A stretch of 64,000 nucleotides of DNA, from assembly GCA_034359265.1 (NCBI GenBank), contig CP136897.1:34397501-34461500 (forward strand). Direction: 5' to 3'. This document shows, piece after piece, positions 34,047 to 45,303 of the stretch. The notes beneath the pieces were generated by a model. It did no database searches. It was not told the DNA's origin and saw only the letters and a list, made by a program, of their open reading frames with translations. Numbering within the stretch: the first letter of the stretch is position 1; every line of letters begins with the position of its first letter. The position numbers and the translations under genes were made by a program. The DNA is from Canna indica. Its lineage: Eukaryota > Streptophyta > Magnoliopsida > Zingiberales > Cannaceae.

Positions 34047-34412
34047 TTTTTTTACTACCTATTTGATTGCACGACGAGATCATTTTTTTTACCAATCTTT
34101 CTTACCAAACGTTAAGGAAGGACGACGTCGTCGCCATAAATCTTGGCTGTCGAGCACCCGCGCGGGTCCCGCCGCAACCTCTACGGCTGGCTCGATCGAC
34201 CAACCGACCCGAAAAATTAAAATTTGTAAATAAATAAGAAAAATAACATTTCAATTATTATTTTTCGTTTAAAACAGGCGTAACTCCGTGCATTATTGTC
34301 CGATTTCAGCTTTTCACGTGGCGCTGAAAGGCACGTGAAGAGACGAAGAAAATGACCCCGAGTTGTCCCTCGGATGCTCACCCTTATTAGCCGACGATCA
34401 GAAGTGCATGAC

Positions 34413-34529
34413 CGGTGCGATCATACTAGCACTAACGCACCGGATCCCATCTGAACTCCGAAGTTAAGCGTGCGTGTGCGAGAGTAGTACTAGGATGGTG
34501 ACCCCTGGGAAGTCCTCGTGCTGCACTTG
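34413..34529 (+). rRNA. 5S rRNA gene with two 1-nt deletions
   Basis: G1C, C15T, A40T, T62G, G65T, T111C and C117T, with one G of 85-87 and one C of 91-95 missing in box C. The deletions make normal function doubtful. TTG-T7. Confidence 0.9.
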
Positions 34530-34894
34530 TTTTTTTACTACCTATTTGATTGCACGACGAGATCATTTTTTTACCAATCTTTCTAACCAAACGTTAAGGA
34601 CGGACGACGTCGTCGTCATAAATCTTGGCTGTCGATCGCCCGCGCGGGGCCCGCCGCAACCTCTACGGCCGGCTCGATCGACCAACCGACCCGAAAAATT
34701 AAAATTTGTAAATAAATAAGAAAAATAACATTTCAATTATTATTTTTCGTTTAAAACGGGCGTAACTCCGTGCATTATTGTCCGATTTCAGCTTTTCACG
34801 TGGCGCTGAAAGGCACGCGAAGAGACGAAGAAAATGACCCCGAGTTGTCCCTCGGACGCTCACCCTTATTAGCCGACGATCAAAAGTGCATGAC

Positions 34895-35013
34895 GGGTGC
34901 GATCATACTAGCACTAACGCACCGGATCCCATCAGAACTCCGAAGTTAAGCGTGCTTGCGCGAGAGTGGTACTAGGATGGGTGACCCCTTGGGAAGTCCT
35001 CGCGTTGCACCTT
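34895..35013 (+). rRNA. 5S rRNA gene, C15T/G65C/A74G subtype
   Basis: Full length, with C15T, G65C, A74G, C95T and T109C; 2422-bp partner of 32473. Confidence 0.95.
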
Positions 35014-35380
35014 TTTTTTTACTACCTATTTGATTGCACGACGAGATCATTTTTTTTACCAATCTTTCTAACCAAACGTTAAGGACGGACGACATCGTCG
35101 CCATAAAATTTGGCTGTCGATCGCCCGCGCGGGGCCCGTCGCAACCTCTACGGCCGGCTCGATCGACCAACCGACCCGAAAAATTAAAATTTGTAAATAA
35201 ATAAGAAAAATAACATTTCAATTATTATTTTTCGTTTAAAACGGGCGTAACTCCGTGCATTATTGTCCGATATCAGCTTTTCACGTGGCGCTGAAAGGTG
35301 CGCAAAGAGACGAAGAAAATGACCCCCGAACTCTCCCTCGGACGCTCACCTTTATTAGCCGACGATCAGAAGTGCATATC

Positions 35381-35499
35381 GGGTGTGATCATACCAGGAC
35401 TAACGCACCGGATCCCATCAGAACTCCGAAGTTAAGGGTGCTTGGGCGAGAGTAGTACTAGGATGGGTGACCCCTTGGGAAGTCCTTGCGTTGCTTCTT
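35381..35499 (+). rRNA. 5S rRNA gene with altered 3' end
   Basis: Full length, with C6T, C18G, C57G, C95T, C107T, T109C, A115T and C116T. The end reads TTGCTTC then T8, which weakens helix I. Confidence 0.92.
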
Positions 35500-35864
35500 T
35501 TTTTTACTACCTATTTGATTGCACGACGAGATCATTTTTTTTACCAATCTTTCTAACCAAACGTTAAGGACGGACGACGTCGTCGCCATAAATCTTGGCT
35601 GTCGATAGCCCGCGCGGGGTCCGCCGCAACCTCTACAGCCGGCTCGATCGACCAACCGACCCGAAAAATTAAAATTTGTAAATAAATAAGAAAAATAACA
35701 ATTCAATTATTATTTTTTGTTTAAAACGGGCGTAACTCCGTGCATTATTGTCCGATTTTAGCTTTTCACGTGGCGCTGAAAGGCGCGCGAAGGGACGAAG
35801 AAAATGACCCTGAGCTGTCCCTCGGACGCTCACCCTTATTAGCCGACGATCAGAAGTCCATGAT

Positions 35865-35983
35865 GGGTGCGATCATAGCAACACTAACGCACCGGATCCC
35901 TTCAAAAATCCGAAGTTAAGCGTGCTTGGGCGAGAGTAGTACTAGGATGGGTGACCCCCTGGGAAGTCCTCGTGTTGCACCTT
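35865..35983 (+). rRNA. 5S rRNA gene, C14G/G17A subtype
   Basis: Full length, with C14G, G17A, A37T, G41A and C44A; T at -1. Near-identical to 37802 and 41991. Confidence 0.94.
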
Positions 35984-36348
35984 TTTTTTTACTACCTATT
36001 TGATTCCACGACGAGATCATTTTTTTTACCAATCTTTTGAACCAAACGTTAAGGACGGACGACGTCGTCGCCATAAAATTTGGCTATCGATCGCCCGCGC
36101 GGGGCTCGCCGCAACCTCTACGGCCGGCTCGATCGACTAACCGACCCGAAAAATTAAAATTTGTAAATAAATAAGTAAAATAACATTTAATTAAAAATTT
36201 TCGTTTAAAACGGGCGTAAGTCCGTGCATTACTGTCCGATTTTAGCTTTTCACGTGGCGCTGAAAGGCGCGCGAAGAGACGAAGAAAATGACCCCCGAAC
36301 TCTCCCTCGGACGCTCACCTTATTAGCCGATTATCAGAAGTGCATATC

Positions 36349-36467
36349 GAGTGCGATCATACGAGCACTAAAGCACCGGATCCCATCAGAACTCCGAAGT
36401 TAAGCGTGCATGGGCGAGAGTAGTACTAGGATGTGTGACCCCTTCGTAAGTCCTCGTGTTGCACCTT
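36349..36467 (+). rRNA. 5S rRNA gene, divergent
   Basis: Full length, with G2A, C15G, C24A, T62A, G86T, C95T, G97C and G99T. The upstream region reads TTATTAGCCGATTATC. Confidence 0.92.
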
Positions 36468-36833
36468 TTTTTTTACTACCTATTTGATTACACGACGAGA
36501 TCATTTTTTTTACCAATCTTTCTAACCAAACGTTAAGAACGGACGACGTCGTCACAATAAATCTTGGCTGTCGATCGCCCGCGCGGGGCCCGCCGCAACC
36601 TCTACTGCTGGCTCGATCGACCAACCGACCCAAAAAATTAAAATTTGTAAATAAATAAGAAAAATAACATTTCAATTATTATTTTTCGTTTAAAACGGGC
36701 GTAACTCCATTCATTATTGTCCGATTTCAGCTTTTCACGAGGCGCTGAAAGGCACGCGAAGAGACGAAGAAAATGACCCCGAGTTGTCCCTCGGACGCTC
36801 ACCCTTATTAGCCGACGATCAAAAGTGCATGAC

Positions 36834-36951
36834 CGGTGCGATCATACTAGCACTAACGCACCGGATCCCATCTGAACTCCGAAGTTAAGCGTGCGTGGGC
36901 GAGAGTAGTACTAGGATGGGTGACCCCTGGGAAGTCCTCGTGCTGCACTTG
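36834..36951 (+). rRNA. 5S rRNA gene with 1-nt deletion
   Basis: G1C, C15T, A40T, T62G, one C of 91-95 missing, T111C and C117T. It keeps GGG at 85-87, so it is a less damaged relative of 34413. TTG-T7. Confidence 0.92.
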
Positions 36952-37316
36952 TTTTTTTACTACCTATTTGATTGCACGACGAGATCATTTTTTTACCAAT
37001 ATTTCTAACCAAACGGTAAGGACGGACGACGTCGTTGTCATAAATCTTGGCAGTCGATTGCCCCCGCGGGGCCCGCCGCAACCTCTACGGCCGGCTCGAT
37101 TGACCAACCGACCCGAAAAATTAAAATTTGTAAATAAATAAGAAAAATAACATTTCAATTATTATTTTTCGTTTAAAACGGGCGTAACTCCGTGCATTAT
37201 TGTCTGATTTCAGCTTTTCACGTGGCGCTGAAAGGCACGCGAAGAGACGAAGAAAATGAACCCGAGTTGTCCCTCGGACGCTCATCCTTATTAGCCGACG
37301 ATCAGAAGTGCATGAC

Positions 37317-37435
37317 GGGTGCGATCATACTAGCACTAACGCACCGGATCCCATCAGAACTCCGAAGTTAAGGGTGCTTGGGCGAGAGTAGTACTAGGAT
37401 GGGTGACCCCTTGGGAAGTCCTTGCGTTGCACCTT
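37317..37435 (+). rRNA. 5S rRNA gene
   Basis: Full length, with C15T, C57G, C95T, C107T and T109C. First gene of the 4189-bp-offset duplication; copy at 41506. Confidence 0.95.
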
Positions 37436-37801
37436 TTTTTTTACTACCTATTTGATTGCACAACGAGATCATTTTTTTTACCAATCTTTCTAACCAAACG
37501 TTAAGGACGGACGACGTCGTCGCCATAAATCTTGGCTGTCGATCGCCCGCGCGGGGCCCGCCGCAACCTCTACTGCCGGCTCGATCGACCAATCGACCCG
37601 AAAAATTAAAATTTGTAAATAAATAAGAAAAATAACATTTCAATTATTATTTTTCGTTTAAAACGGGCGTAACTCCGTGCATTATTGTCCGATTTCAGCT
37701 TTTCACGTGGCGCTGAAAGGCGCGCGAAGGGACGAAGAAAATGACCCTGAGCTGTCCCTCGGACGCTCACCCTTATTAGCCGACGATCAGAAGTGCATGA
37801 T

Positions 37802-37920
37802 GGGTGCGATCATAGCAACACTAACGCACCGGATCCCTTCAAAAATCCGAAGTTAAGCGTGCTTGGGCGAGAGTAGTACTAGGATGGGTGATCCCCTGGG
37901 AAGTCCTCGTGTTGCACCTT
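37802..37920 (+). rRNA. 5S rRNA gene, C14G/G17A subtype
   Basis: Full length, with C14G, G17A, A37T, G41A, C44A and C91T; T at -1. Copy at 41991. Confidence 0.94.
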
Positions 37921-38285
37921 TTTTTTTACTACCTATTTGATTCCACGACGAGATCATTTTTTTTACCAATCTTTCGAACCAAACGTTAAGGACGGACGAC
38001 GACGTCGCCATAAAATTTGGCTATCGATCGCCCGCGCGGGGCCCGCCGCAACCTCTACGGCCGGCTCGATCGACTAACCGACCCGAAAAATTAAAATTTG
38101 TAAATAAATAAGTAAAATAACATTTAATTAAAATTTTTCGTTTAAAACGGGCGTAAGTCCGTGCATTACTGTCCGATTTTAGCTTTTCACGTGGCGCTGA
38201 AAGGCGCGCGAAGAGACGAAGAAAATGACCCCGAGTTGTCCCTCGGATGCTCACCCTTATTAGCCGACGATCAGAAGTGCATGAC

Positions 38286-38402
38286 CGGTGCGATCATACT
38301 AGCACTAACGCACCGGATCCCATCTGAACTCCGAAGTTAAGCGTGTGTGGGCGAGAGTAGTACTAGGATGGTGACCCCTGGGAAGTCCTCGTGCTGCACT
38401 TG
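38286..38402 (+). rRNA. 5S rRNA gene with two 1-nt deletions
   Basis: G1C, C15T, A40T, C61T, T62G, T111C and C117T, with one G of 85-87 and one C of 91-95 missing. TTG-T7. Copy at 42475. Confidence 0.9.
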
Positions 38403-38767
38403 TTTTTTTACTACCTATTTGATTGCACGACGAGATCATTATTTTACCAATCTTTCTAACCAAACGTTAAGGACGGACGACGTCGTCGTCATAAATCTTG
38501 GCTGTCGATCGCCCGCGCGGGGCCCGCCGCAACCTCTACGGCCGGCTCGATCGACCAACCGACCCGAAAAATTAAAATTTGTAAATAAATAAGAAAAATA
38601 ACATTTCAATTATTATTTTTCGTTTAAAACGGGCGTAACTCCGTGCATTATTGTTCGATTTCAGCTTTTCACGTGGCGCTAAAAGGCGCGCGAAGAGACG
38701 AAGAAAATGACCCCGAGCTATCCCTCGGACACTCACCCTTATTATCCGACGATCAGAAGTGCATGAT

Positions 38768-38886
38768 GGGTGCGATCATACCACCACTAACGCACCGGAT
38801 CCCATCAGAACTCCGAAGTTAAGCGTGCTTGGGTGAGAGTAGTACTAGGATGGGTGACCCCCTAGGAAGTCCTCGTGTTGCACCTT
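38768..38886 (+). rRNA. 5S rRNA gene
   Basis: Full length, with G17C, C67T and G97A, as at 1776; T at -1. The upstream element reads TTATTATCC. Copy at 42957. Confidence 0.95.
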
Positions 38887-39252
38887 TTTTTTTAATACCT
38901 ATTTGATTGCACGACGAGATCATTTTTTTTACCAATCTTTCTAACCAAACGTTAAGGACGGACGACGTCGTCGACATAAAATTTGGCTATCGATCGCCCG
39001 CGCGGGGCCCGCCGTAACCTCTACGGCCGGCTCGATCGACCAACCGACCCGAAAAATTAAAATTTGTAAATAAATAAGAAAAATAACATTTCAATTATTA
39101 TTTTTCGTTTAAAACGGGCGTAACTCCGTGCATTTTTGTCCGATTTCAGATTTTCACGTGGCGCTAAAAGGCGCGCGAAGAGACGAAGAAAATGACCCCG
39201 AGCTATCCCTCGGACGGTCACCCTTATTAGCCGACGATCAGAAGTGCATCAC

Positions 39253-39371
39253 GGGTTCGATCATACCAGCACAAACGCACCGGATCCCATCAGAACTCCG
39301 AAGTTAAGCGTGCTTGGGCGAAAGTACTACTAGGATGGGTGACCCCCTGGGAAGTCCTCGTGTTGCACCTT
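39253..39371 (+). rRNA. 5S rRNA gene, G5T/T21A subtype (patched)
   Basis: Full length, with G5T, T21A, G70A and G75C. Its positional partner 43442 has an unrelated haplotype although both flanks match, so one of them was replaced. Confidence 0.95.
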
Positions 39372-39737
39372 TTTTTTGACTACCTATTTGATTGCACGAC
39401 GAGATCATTTTTTTTACCAATCTTTCTAACCAAACGTTAAGGACGGACGACGTCGTCGACATAAAATTTGGCTGTCGATCGCCCACGCGGGACCCGCCGC
39501 CACCACTACGGCCGGCTCGATCGACCAAAAGACCCGAAAAATTAAAATTTGTAAATAAATAAGAAATATAACATTTCAATTATTATTTTTCGTTTAAAAC
39601 GGGCGTAACTCCGTGCATTATTGTCCGATTTCAGCTTTTCACGTGACGCTAAAAGGCGCGCGAAGAGACGATGAAAATGACCCCGAGCTATCCCTCGGAC
39701 GCTCACCCTTATTAGCCGACGATCAGAAGTGCTTCAC

Positions 39738-39856
39738 GGGTGCGATCATACCAGCACTAACGCACCGGATCCCATCAGAACTCCGAAGTTAATCGTGCTT
39801 GGGCGAGAGTAGTACTAGGATGGGTGACCCCCTGGGAAGTCTTCGTGTTGCACCTT
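39738..39856 (+). rRNA. 5S rRNA gene
   Basis: Full length, with G56T and C105T. Upstream GCTTCAC. Partner 43928. Confidence 0.95.
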
Positions 39857-40057
39857 TTTTTTTACTACCTATTTGATTGCACAATGAGATCATTTTTTTT
39901 ACCAATCTTTCTAACCAAACGTTAGGAGACGGACGACGTCGTCGACATAAAATTTGGCTGTCGATCGCCCGCGCGGGGCCCGCCGCAACCTCTACGGCCG
40001 GCTCGATCGACCAACCGACCCGAAAAATTAAAATTTGTAAATAAATAAGAAAAATAA

Positions 40058-40167
40058 CATACCAGCACTAACTCATCGGATCCCATCAGAACTCCGAAGT
40101 TAAGCGTGCTTCGGCGAGAGTAGTACTAGGATTGGTGACCCACTGGGAAGTCCTCGTGTTGTACCTT
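40058..40167 (+). pseudogene. 5S rRNA gene, 5'-truncated (class A)
   Basis: Retains nt 10-117 after AAAAATAACATA. Changes G25T, C28T, G64C, G85T, C94A and C114T. T11. Copy at 44248. Confidence 0.93.
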
Positions 40168-40535
40168 TTTTTTTTTACTACCAATTTGATTGCACGACGA
40201 TATCATTTTTTTTACCAATCTTTCTAACCAAACGTTATGGACGGACGACGTCGTCGACAAAAAATTTGGCTGTCGATCGCCCGCGCGGGGCCCGCCGCAA
40301 CCTCTACGGCCGGCTCGATCGACCAACCGAGCCGAAAAATTAAAATTTGTAAATAAATAAGAAATATAACATTTCAATTATTATTTTTCGTTTAAAACGG
40401 GCGTAACTCCGTGCATTATTGTCCGATTTCAGCTTTTCACGTGGCGCTAAAAGGTGCGCGAAGAGACGAAGAAAATGACCCCGAGCTATCCCTCGGACGC
40501 TCACCCTTATTGGCCGACGATCAGAATTGCATCAT

Positions 40536-40654
40536 GGGTGCGATCATACCAGCACTAACGCACCGGATCCCATCAGAACTCCTAAGTTAAGCGTGCTTGG
40601 GCGAGAGTAGTACTAGGATGGGTGACCCCGTGGGAAGTCCTCGTGTTGCACCTT
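40536..40654 (+). rRNA. 5S rRNA gene, G48T/C95G subtype
   Basis: Full length with G48T and C95G only; T at -1, TTATTG upstream. Confidence 0.96.
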
Positions 40655-41020
40655 TTTTTTTACTACCTATTTGATTGCACGACGAGATCATTTTTTTTAC
40701 CAATCTTTCGAACCAAACGTTAAGGACGGACGACGTCGTCGACATAAAATTTGGATGTCGATCGCTCGCGAAGGGCCCGCCGCAACCTCTACGGCCGGCT
40801 CGATCGACCAACTGATCCGAAAAATTAAAATTTGTAAATAAACAAGAAATATAACATTTCAATTATTATTTTTCGTTTAAAACGGGCGTAACTCCGTGAA
40901 TTATTGTCCGATTTCAGCTTTTCACGTGGCGCTAAAAGGCGCGCGAAGAGACGAAGAAAATGACCCCGAGCTATGCCTCAGACGCTCACCCTTATTAGCC
41001 GACGATCAGAATTGCATCAC

Positions 41021-41139
41021 GGGTGCGATCATACCAGCACTAACGCACCGGATCCCATCAGAACTCCGAAGTTAAGCGTGCTTGGGCGAGAGTAGTACTA
41101 GGATGGTTGACCCCGTGGGAAGTCCTCGTGTTGCACCTT
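41021..41139 (+). rRNA. 5S rRNA gene, C95G
   Basis: Full length, with G87T and C95G but G48 intact; -1 C. A recombinant-like intermediate of the G48T/C95G subtype. Confidence 0.95.
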
Positions 41140-41505
41140 TTTTTTTACTACCTATTTGATTGCACGACGAGATCATTTTTTTTACCAATCTTTCTAACCA
41201 AACGTTAAGGACGGACGACGTCGTCGACATAAAATTTGGATGTCGATCGCTCGCGCAGGGCCCGCCGCAACCTCTACGGCCGGCTCGATCGACCAACCGA
41301 TCCGAAAAATTAAAATTTGTAAATAAATAAGAAATATAACATTTCAATTATTATTTTTCGTTTAAAACGGGCGTAACTCCGTGCATTATTGTCCGATTTC
41401 AGCTTTTCACGTGGCGCTAAAAGGCGCGCGAAGAGACGAAGAAAATGACCCCGAGCTATCCCTCGGACGCTCACCCTTATTAGCCGACGATCAGAAGTGC
41501 ATGAT

Positions 41506-41624
41506 GGGTGCGATCATACTAGCACTAACGCACCGGATCCCATCAGAACTCCGAAGTTAAGGGTGCTTGGGCGAGAGTAGTACTAGGATGGGTGACCCCT
41601 TGGGAAGTCCTTGCGTTGCACCTT
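41506..41624 (+). rRNA. 5S rRNA gene
   Basis: Copy of 37317 (C15T, C57G, C95T, C107T, T109C), but with T at -1 because the duplication breakpoint lies just upstream. Confidence 0.95.
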
Positions 41625-41990
41625 TTTTTTTACTACCTATTTGATTGCACAACGAGATCATTTTTTTTACCAATCTTTCTAACCAAACGTTAAGGACGGA
41701 CGACGTCGTCGCCATAAATCTTGGCTGTCGATCGCCCGCGCGGGGCCCGCCGCAACCTCTACTGCCGGCTCGATCGACCAATCGACCGGAAAAATTAAAA
41801 TTTGTAAATAAATAAGAAAAATAACATTTCAATTATTATTTTTCGTTTAAAACGGGCGTAACTCCGTGCATTATTGTCCGATTTCAGCTTTTCACGTGGC
41901 GCTGAAAGGCGCGCGAAGGGACGAAGAAAATGACCCTGAGCTGTCCCTCGGACGCTCACCCTTATTAGCCGACGATCAGAAGTGCATGAT

Positions 41991-42109
41991 GGGTGCGATC
42001 ATAGCAACACTAACGCACCGGATCCCTTCAAAAATCCGAAGTTAAGCGTGCTTGGGCGAGAGTAGTACTAGGATGGGTGATCCCCTGGGAAGTCCTCGTG
42101 TTGCACCTT
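41991..42109 (+). rRNA. 5S rRNA gene, C14G/G17A subtype
   Basis: Copy of 37802 with the same six changes. Confidence 0.94.
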
Positions 42110-42474
42110 TTTTTTTACTACCTATTTGATTCCACGACGAGATCATTTTTTTTACCAATCTTTCGAACCAAACGTTAAGGACGGACGACGACGTCGCCAT
42201 AAAATTTGGCTATCGATCGCCCGCGCGGGGCCCGCAGCAACCTCTACGGCCGGCTCGATCGACTAACCGACCCGAAAAATTAAAATTTGTAAATAAATAA
42301 GTAAAATAACATTTAATTAAAATTTTTCGTTTAAAACGGGCGTAAGTCCGTGCATTACTGTCCGATTTTAGCTTTTCACGTGGCGCTGAAAGGCGCGCGA
42401 AGAGACGAAGAAAATGACCCCGAGTTGTCCCTCGGATGCTCACCCTTATTAGCCGACGATCAGAAGTGCATGAC

Positions 42475-42591
42475 CGGTGCGATCATACTAGCACTAACGC
42501 ACCGGATCCCATCTGAACTCCGAAGTTAAGCGTGCGTGGGAGAGAGTAGTACTAGGATGGTGACCCCTGGGAAGTCCTCGTGCTGCACTTG
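42475..42591 (+). rRNA. 5S rRNA gene with two 1-nt deletions
   Basis: Copy of 38286, but C61 is intact and C67A is added. TTG-T7. Confidence 0.9.
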
Positions 42592-42956
42592 TTTTTTTAC
42601 TACCTATTTGATTGCACGACGAGATCATTTTTTTACCAATCTTTCTAACCAAACGTTAAGGACGGACGACGTCGTCGTCATAAATCTTGGCTGTCGATCG
42701 CCCGCGCGGGGCCCGCCGCAACCTCTACGGCCGGCTCGATCGACCAACCGACCCGAAAAATTAAAATTTGTAAATAAATAAGAAAAATAACATTTCGATT
42801 ATTATTTTTCGTTTAAAACGGGCGTAACTCCGTGCATTATTGTTCGATTTCAGCTTTTCACGTGGCGCTAAAAGGCGCGCGAAGAGACGAAGAAAATGAC
42901 CCCAAGCTATCCCTCGGACGCTCACCCTTATTAGCCGACGATCAGAAGTGCATGAT

Positions 42957-43075
42957 TGGTGCGATCATACCACCACTAACGCACCGGATCCCATCAGAAC
43001 TCCGAAGTTAAGCGTGCTTGGGTGAGAGTAGTACTAGGATGGGTGACCCCCTAGGAAGTCCTCGTGTTGCACCTT
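42957..43075 (+). rRNA. 5S rRNA gene
   Basis: Copy of 38768 (G17C, C67T, G97A) with an added G1T. Confidence 0.95.
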
Positions 43076-43441
43076 TTTTTTTAATACCTATTTGATTGCA
43101 CGACAAGATCATTTTTTTTACCAATCTTTCTAACCAAACGTTAAGGACGGACGACGTCGTCGACATAAAATTTGGCTATCGATCGCCCGCGCGGGGCCCG
43201 CCGTAACCTCTACGGCCGGCTCGATCGACCAACCGACCCGAAAAATTAAAATTTGTAAATAAATAAGAAAAATAACATTTCAATTATTATTTTTCGTTTA
43301 AAACGGGCGTAACTCCGTGCATTTTTGTCCGATTTCAGATTTTCACGTGGCGCTAAAAGGCGCGCGAAGAGACGAAGAAAATGACCCCGAGCTATCCCTC
43401 GGACGCTCACCCTTATTAGCCGACGATCAGAATTGCATCAT

Positions 43442-43560
43442 GGGTGCGATCATACCAGCACTAACGCACCGGATCCCATCAGAACTCCTAAGTTAAGCGT
43501 GCTTGGGCGAGAGTAGTACTAGGATGGGTGACCCCGTGGGAAGTCCTCGTGTTGCACCTT
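43442..43560 (+). rRNA. 5S rRNA gene, G48T/C95G subtype (patched)
   Basis: Full length with G48T and C95G, T at -1 and T9. See 39253 for the replaced partner. Confidence 0.96.
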
Positions 43561-43927
43561 TTTTTTTAACTACCTATTCGATTGCACGACGATATCATTT
43601 TTTTTACCAATCTTTCTAACCAAACGTTAAGGACGGACGACGTCGTCGACATAAAATTTGGCTGTCGATCGCCCACGCGGGACCCGCCGCCACCACTACG
43701 GCCGGCTCGATCGACCAAAAGACCCGAAAAATTAAAATTTGTAAATAAATAAGAAATATAACATTTCAATTATTATTTTTCGTTTAAAACGGGCGTAACT
43801 CCGTGCATTATTGTCCGATTTCAGCTTTTCACGTGGCGCTAAAAGGCGCGCGAAGAGACGATGAAAATGACCCCGAGCTATCCCTCGGACGCTCACCCTT
43901 ATTAGCCGACGATCAGAAGTGCTTCAC

Positions 43928-44046
43928 GGGTGCGATCATACCAGCACTAACGCACCGGATCCCTTCAGAACTCTGAAGTTAATCGTGCTTGGGCGAGAGT
44001 AGTACTAGGATGGGTGACCCCCTGGGAAGTCTTCGTGTTGCACCTT
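43928..44046 (+). rRNA. 5S rRNA gene
   Basis: Full length, with A37T, C47T, G56T and C105T. The context with GACGATGAAAA upstream equals that of 345 at the window start. Confidence 0.95.
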
Positions 44047-44247
44047 TTTTTTTACTACCTATTTGATTGCACAATGAGATCATTTTTTTTACCAATCTTT
44101 CTAACCAAACGTTAGGAGACGGACGACGTCGTCGACATAAAATTTGGTTGTCGATCGCCCGCGCGGGGCCCGCCGTAACCTCTACGGCCGGCTCGATCGA
44201 CCAACCGACCCGAAAAATTAAAATTTGTAAATAAATAAGAAAAATAA

Positions 44248-44357
44248 CATACCAGCACTAACTCACCGGATCCCATCAGAACTCCGAAGTTAAGCGTGCT
44301 TCGGCGAGAGTAGTACTAGGATTGGTGACCCACTGGGAAGTCCTCGTGTTGTACCTT
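44248..44357 (+). pseudogene. 5S rRNA gene, 5'-truncated (class A)
   Basis: Copy of 40058 with the same junction, with G25T, G64C, G85T, C94A and C114T; C28 intact. T11. Confidence 0.93.
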
Positions 44358-44725
44358 TTTTTTTTTACTACCAATTTGATTGCACGACGATATCATTTTT
44401 TTTACCAATCTTTCTAACCAAACGTTATGGACGGACGACGTCGTCGACAAAAAATTTGGCTGTCGATCGCCCGCGCGGGGCCCGCCGCAACCTCTACGGC
44501 CGGCTGGATCGACCAACCGAGCCGAAAAATTAAAATTTATAAATAAATAAGAAATATAACATTTCAATTATTATTTTTCGTTTAAAACGGGCGTAACTCC
44601 GTGCATTATTGTCCGATTTCAGCTTTTCACGTGGCGCTAAAAGGCGCGCGAAGAGACGAAGAAAATGACCCCGAGCTATCCCTCGGACGCTCACCCTTAT
44701 TAGCCGACGATCAGAAGTGCATCAC

Positions 44726-44842
44726 GGGTGCGATCATACCAGCACTAACGCACCGGATCCCATCAGAACTCCGAAGTTAAGCGTGCTTGGGCGAGAGTAG
44801 TACTAGGATGGGTGACCCCCTCGGAAGCCCTCGTGTTGCACC
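44726..44842 (+). rRNA. 5S rRNA gene without its T-tract terminator
   Basis: Full-length body with G97C and T103C; -1 C. The T9 is missing exactly as at 1317 (CACCTATTTCATTG). Confidence 0.95.
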
Positions 44843-45184
44843 TATTTCATTGCATGACGAGATCTTTTTTTTTACCAATCTTTCTAACCAAACGTTAAGG
44901 ACGGACGACGTTGTCGACATAAAATTTGGCGGTCGATCGCCCGCCGCAATCTCTACGGCTGGCTCGATCGACCAACCGACCCGAAAAATTAAAATTTGTA
45001 AATAAATAAGAAAAATAACATTTCAATTATTATTTTTCGTTTAAAACGGGCGTAACTCCGTGCATTATTGTTCGATTTCAGCTTTTCACGTGGCGCTAAA
45101 AGGCGCGCGAAGAGACGAAGAAAATGACCCCGAGCTATCCCTCGGACGCTCACCCTTATTAGCCGACGATCAGAAGTGCATGAT

Positions 45185-45303
45185 GGGTGCAATCATACCA
45201 CCACTAACGCACCAGATCCCATCAGTACTCCGAAGTTAAGCGTGCTTGGGTGAGAGTAGTACTAGGATGGGTGACCCCCTAGGAAGTCCTCGTGTTGCAC
45301 CTT
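45185..45303 (+). rRNA. 5S rRNA gene
   Basis: Full length, with G7A, G17C, G30A, A42T, C67T and G97A; T at -1. Partner of 1776. Confidence 0.94.

Larger units (their letters stand above)
33620..35500 (+). repeat. 2422-bp-offset repeat, copy 2
   Basis: Partner of 31200-33080; subtype order preserved, with scattered differences. Confidence 0.85.
37310..40505 (+). repeat. ~3.2-kb segmental duplication, copy 1
   Basis: Genes 37317 to 40058 recur in order at +4189/4190. Breakpoints are judged from where flanking variants stop matching. Confidence 0.9.
41499..44695 (+). repeat. ~3.2-kb segmental duplication, copy 2
   Basis: Genes 41506 to 44248 match copy 1, except for a patch around 43442. Confidence 0.9.

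Noticed and set aside
37310..44695. Assembly duplication as the sole cause of the 4189-bp offset repeat
   Set aside because: Copies differ at scattered sites and in one ~180-bp patch, which argues for real copies. Assembly error in such arrays cannot be excluded without reads.
44787..45005. Plus-strand open frames of 60-90 codons starting inside the 5S gene (MGESSTRMGD type) or in the spacer (MHYCPISAFHV type)
   Set aside because: The first type begins within the structural RNA and reads through the terminator; the second lies in the promoter-proximal spacer and overlaps the gene start. Both are by-products of the repeat.
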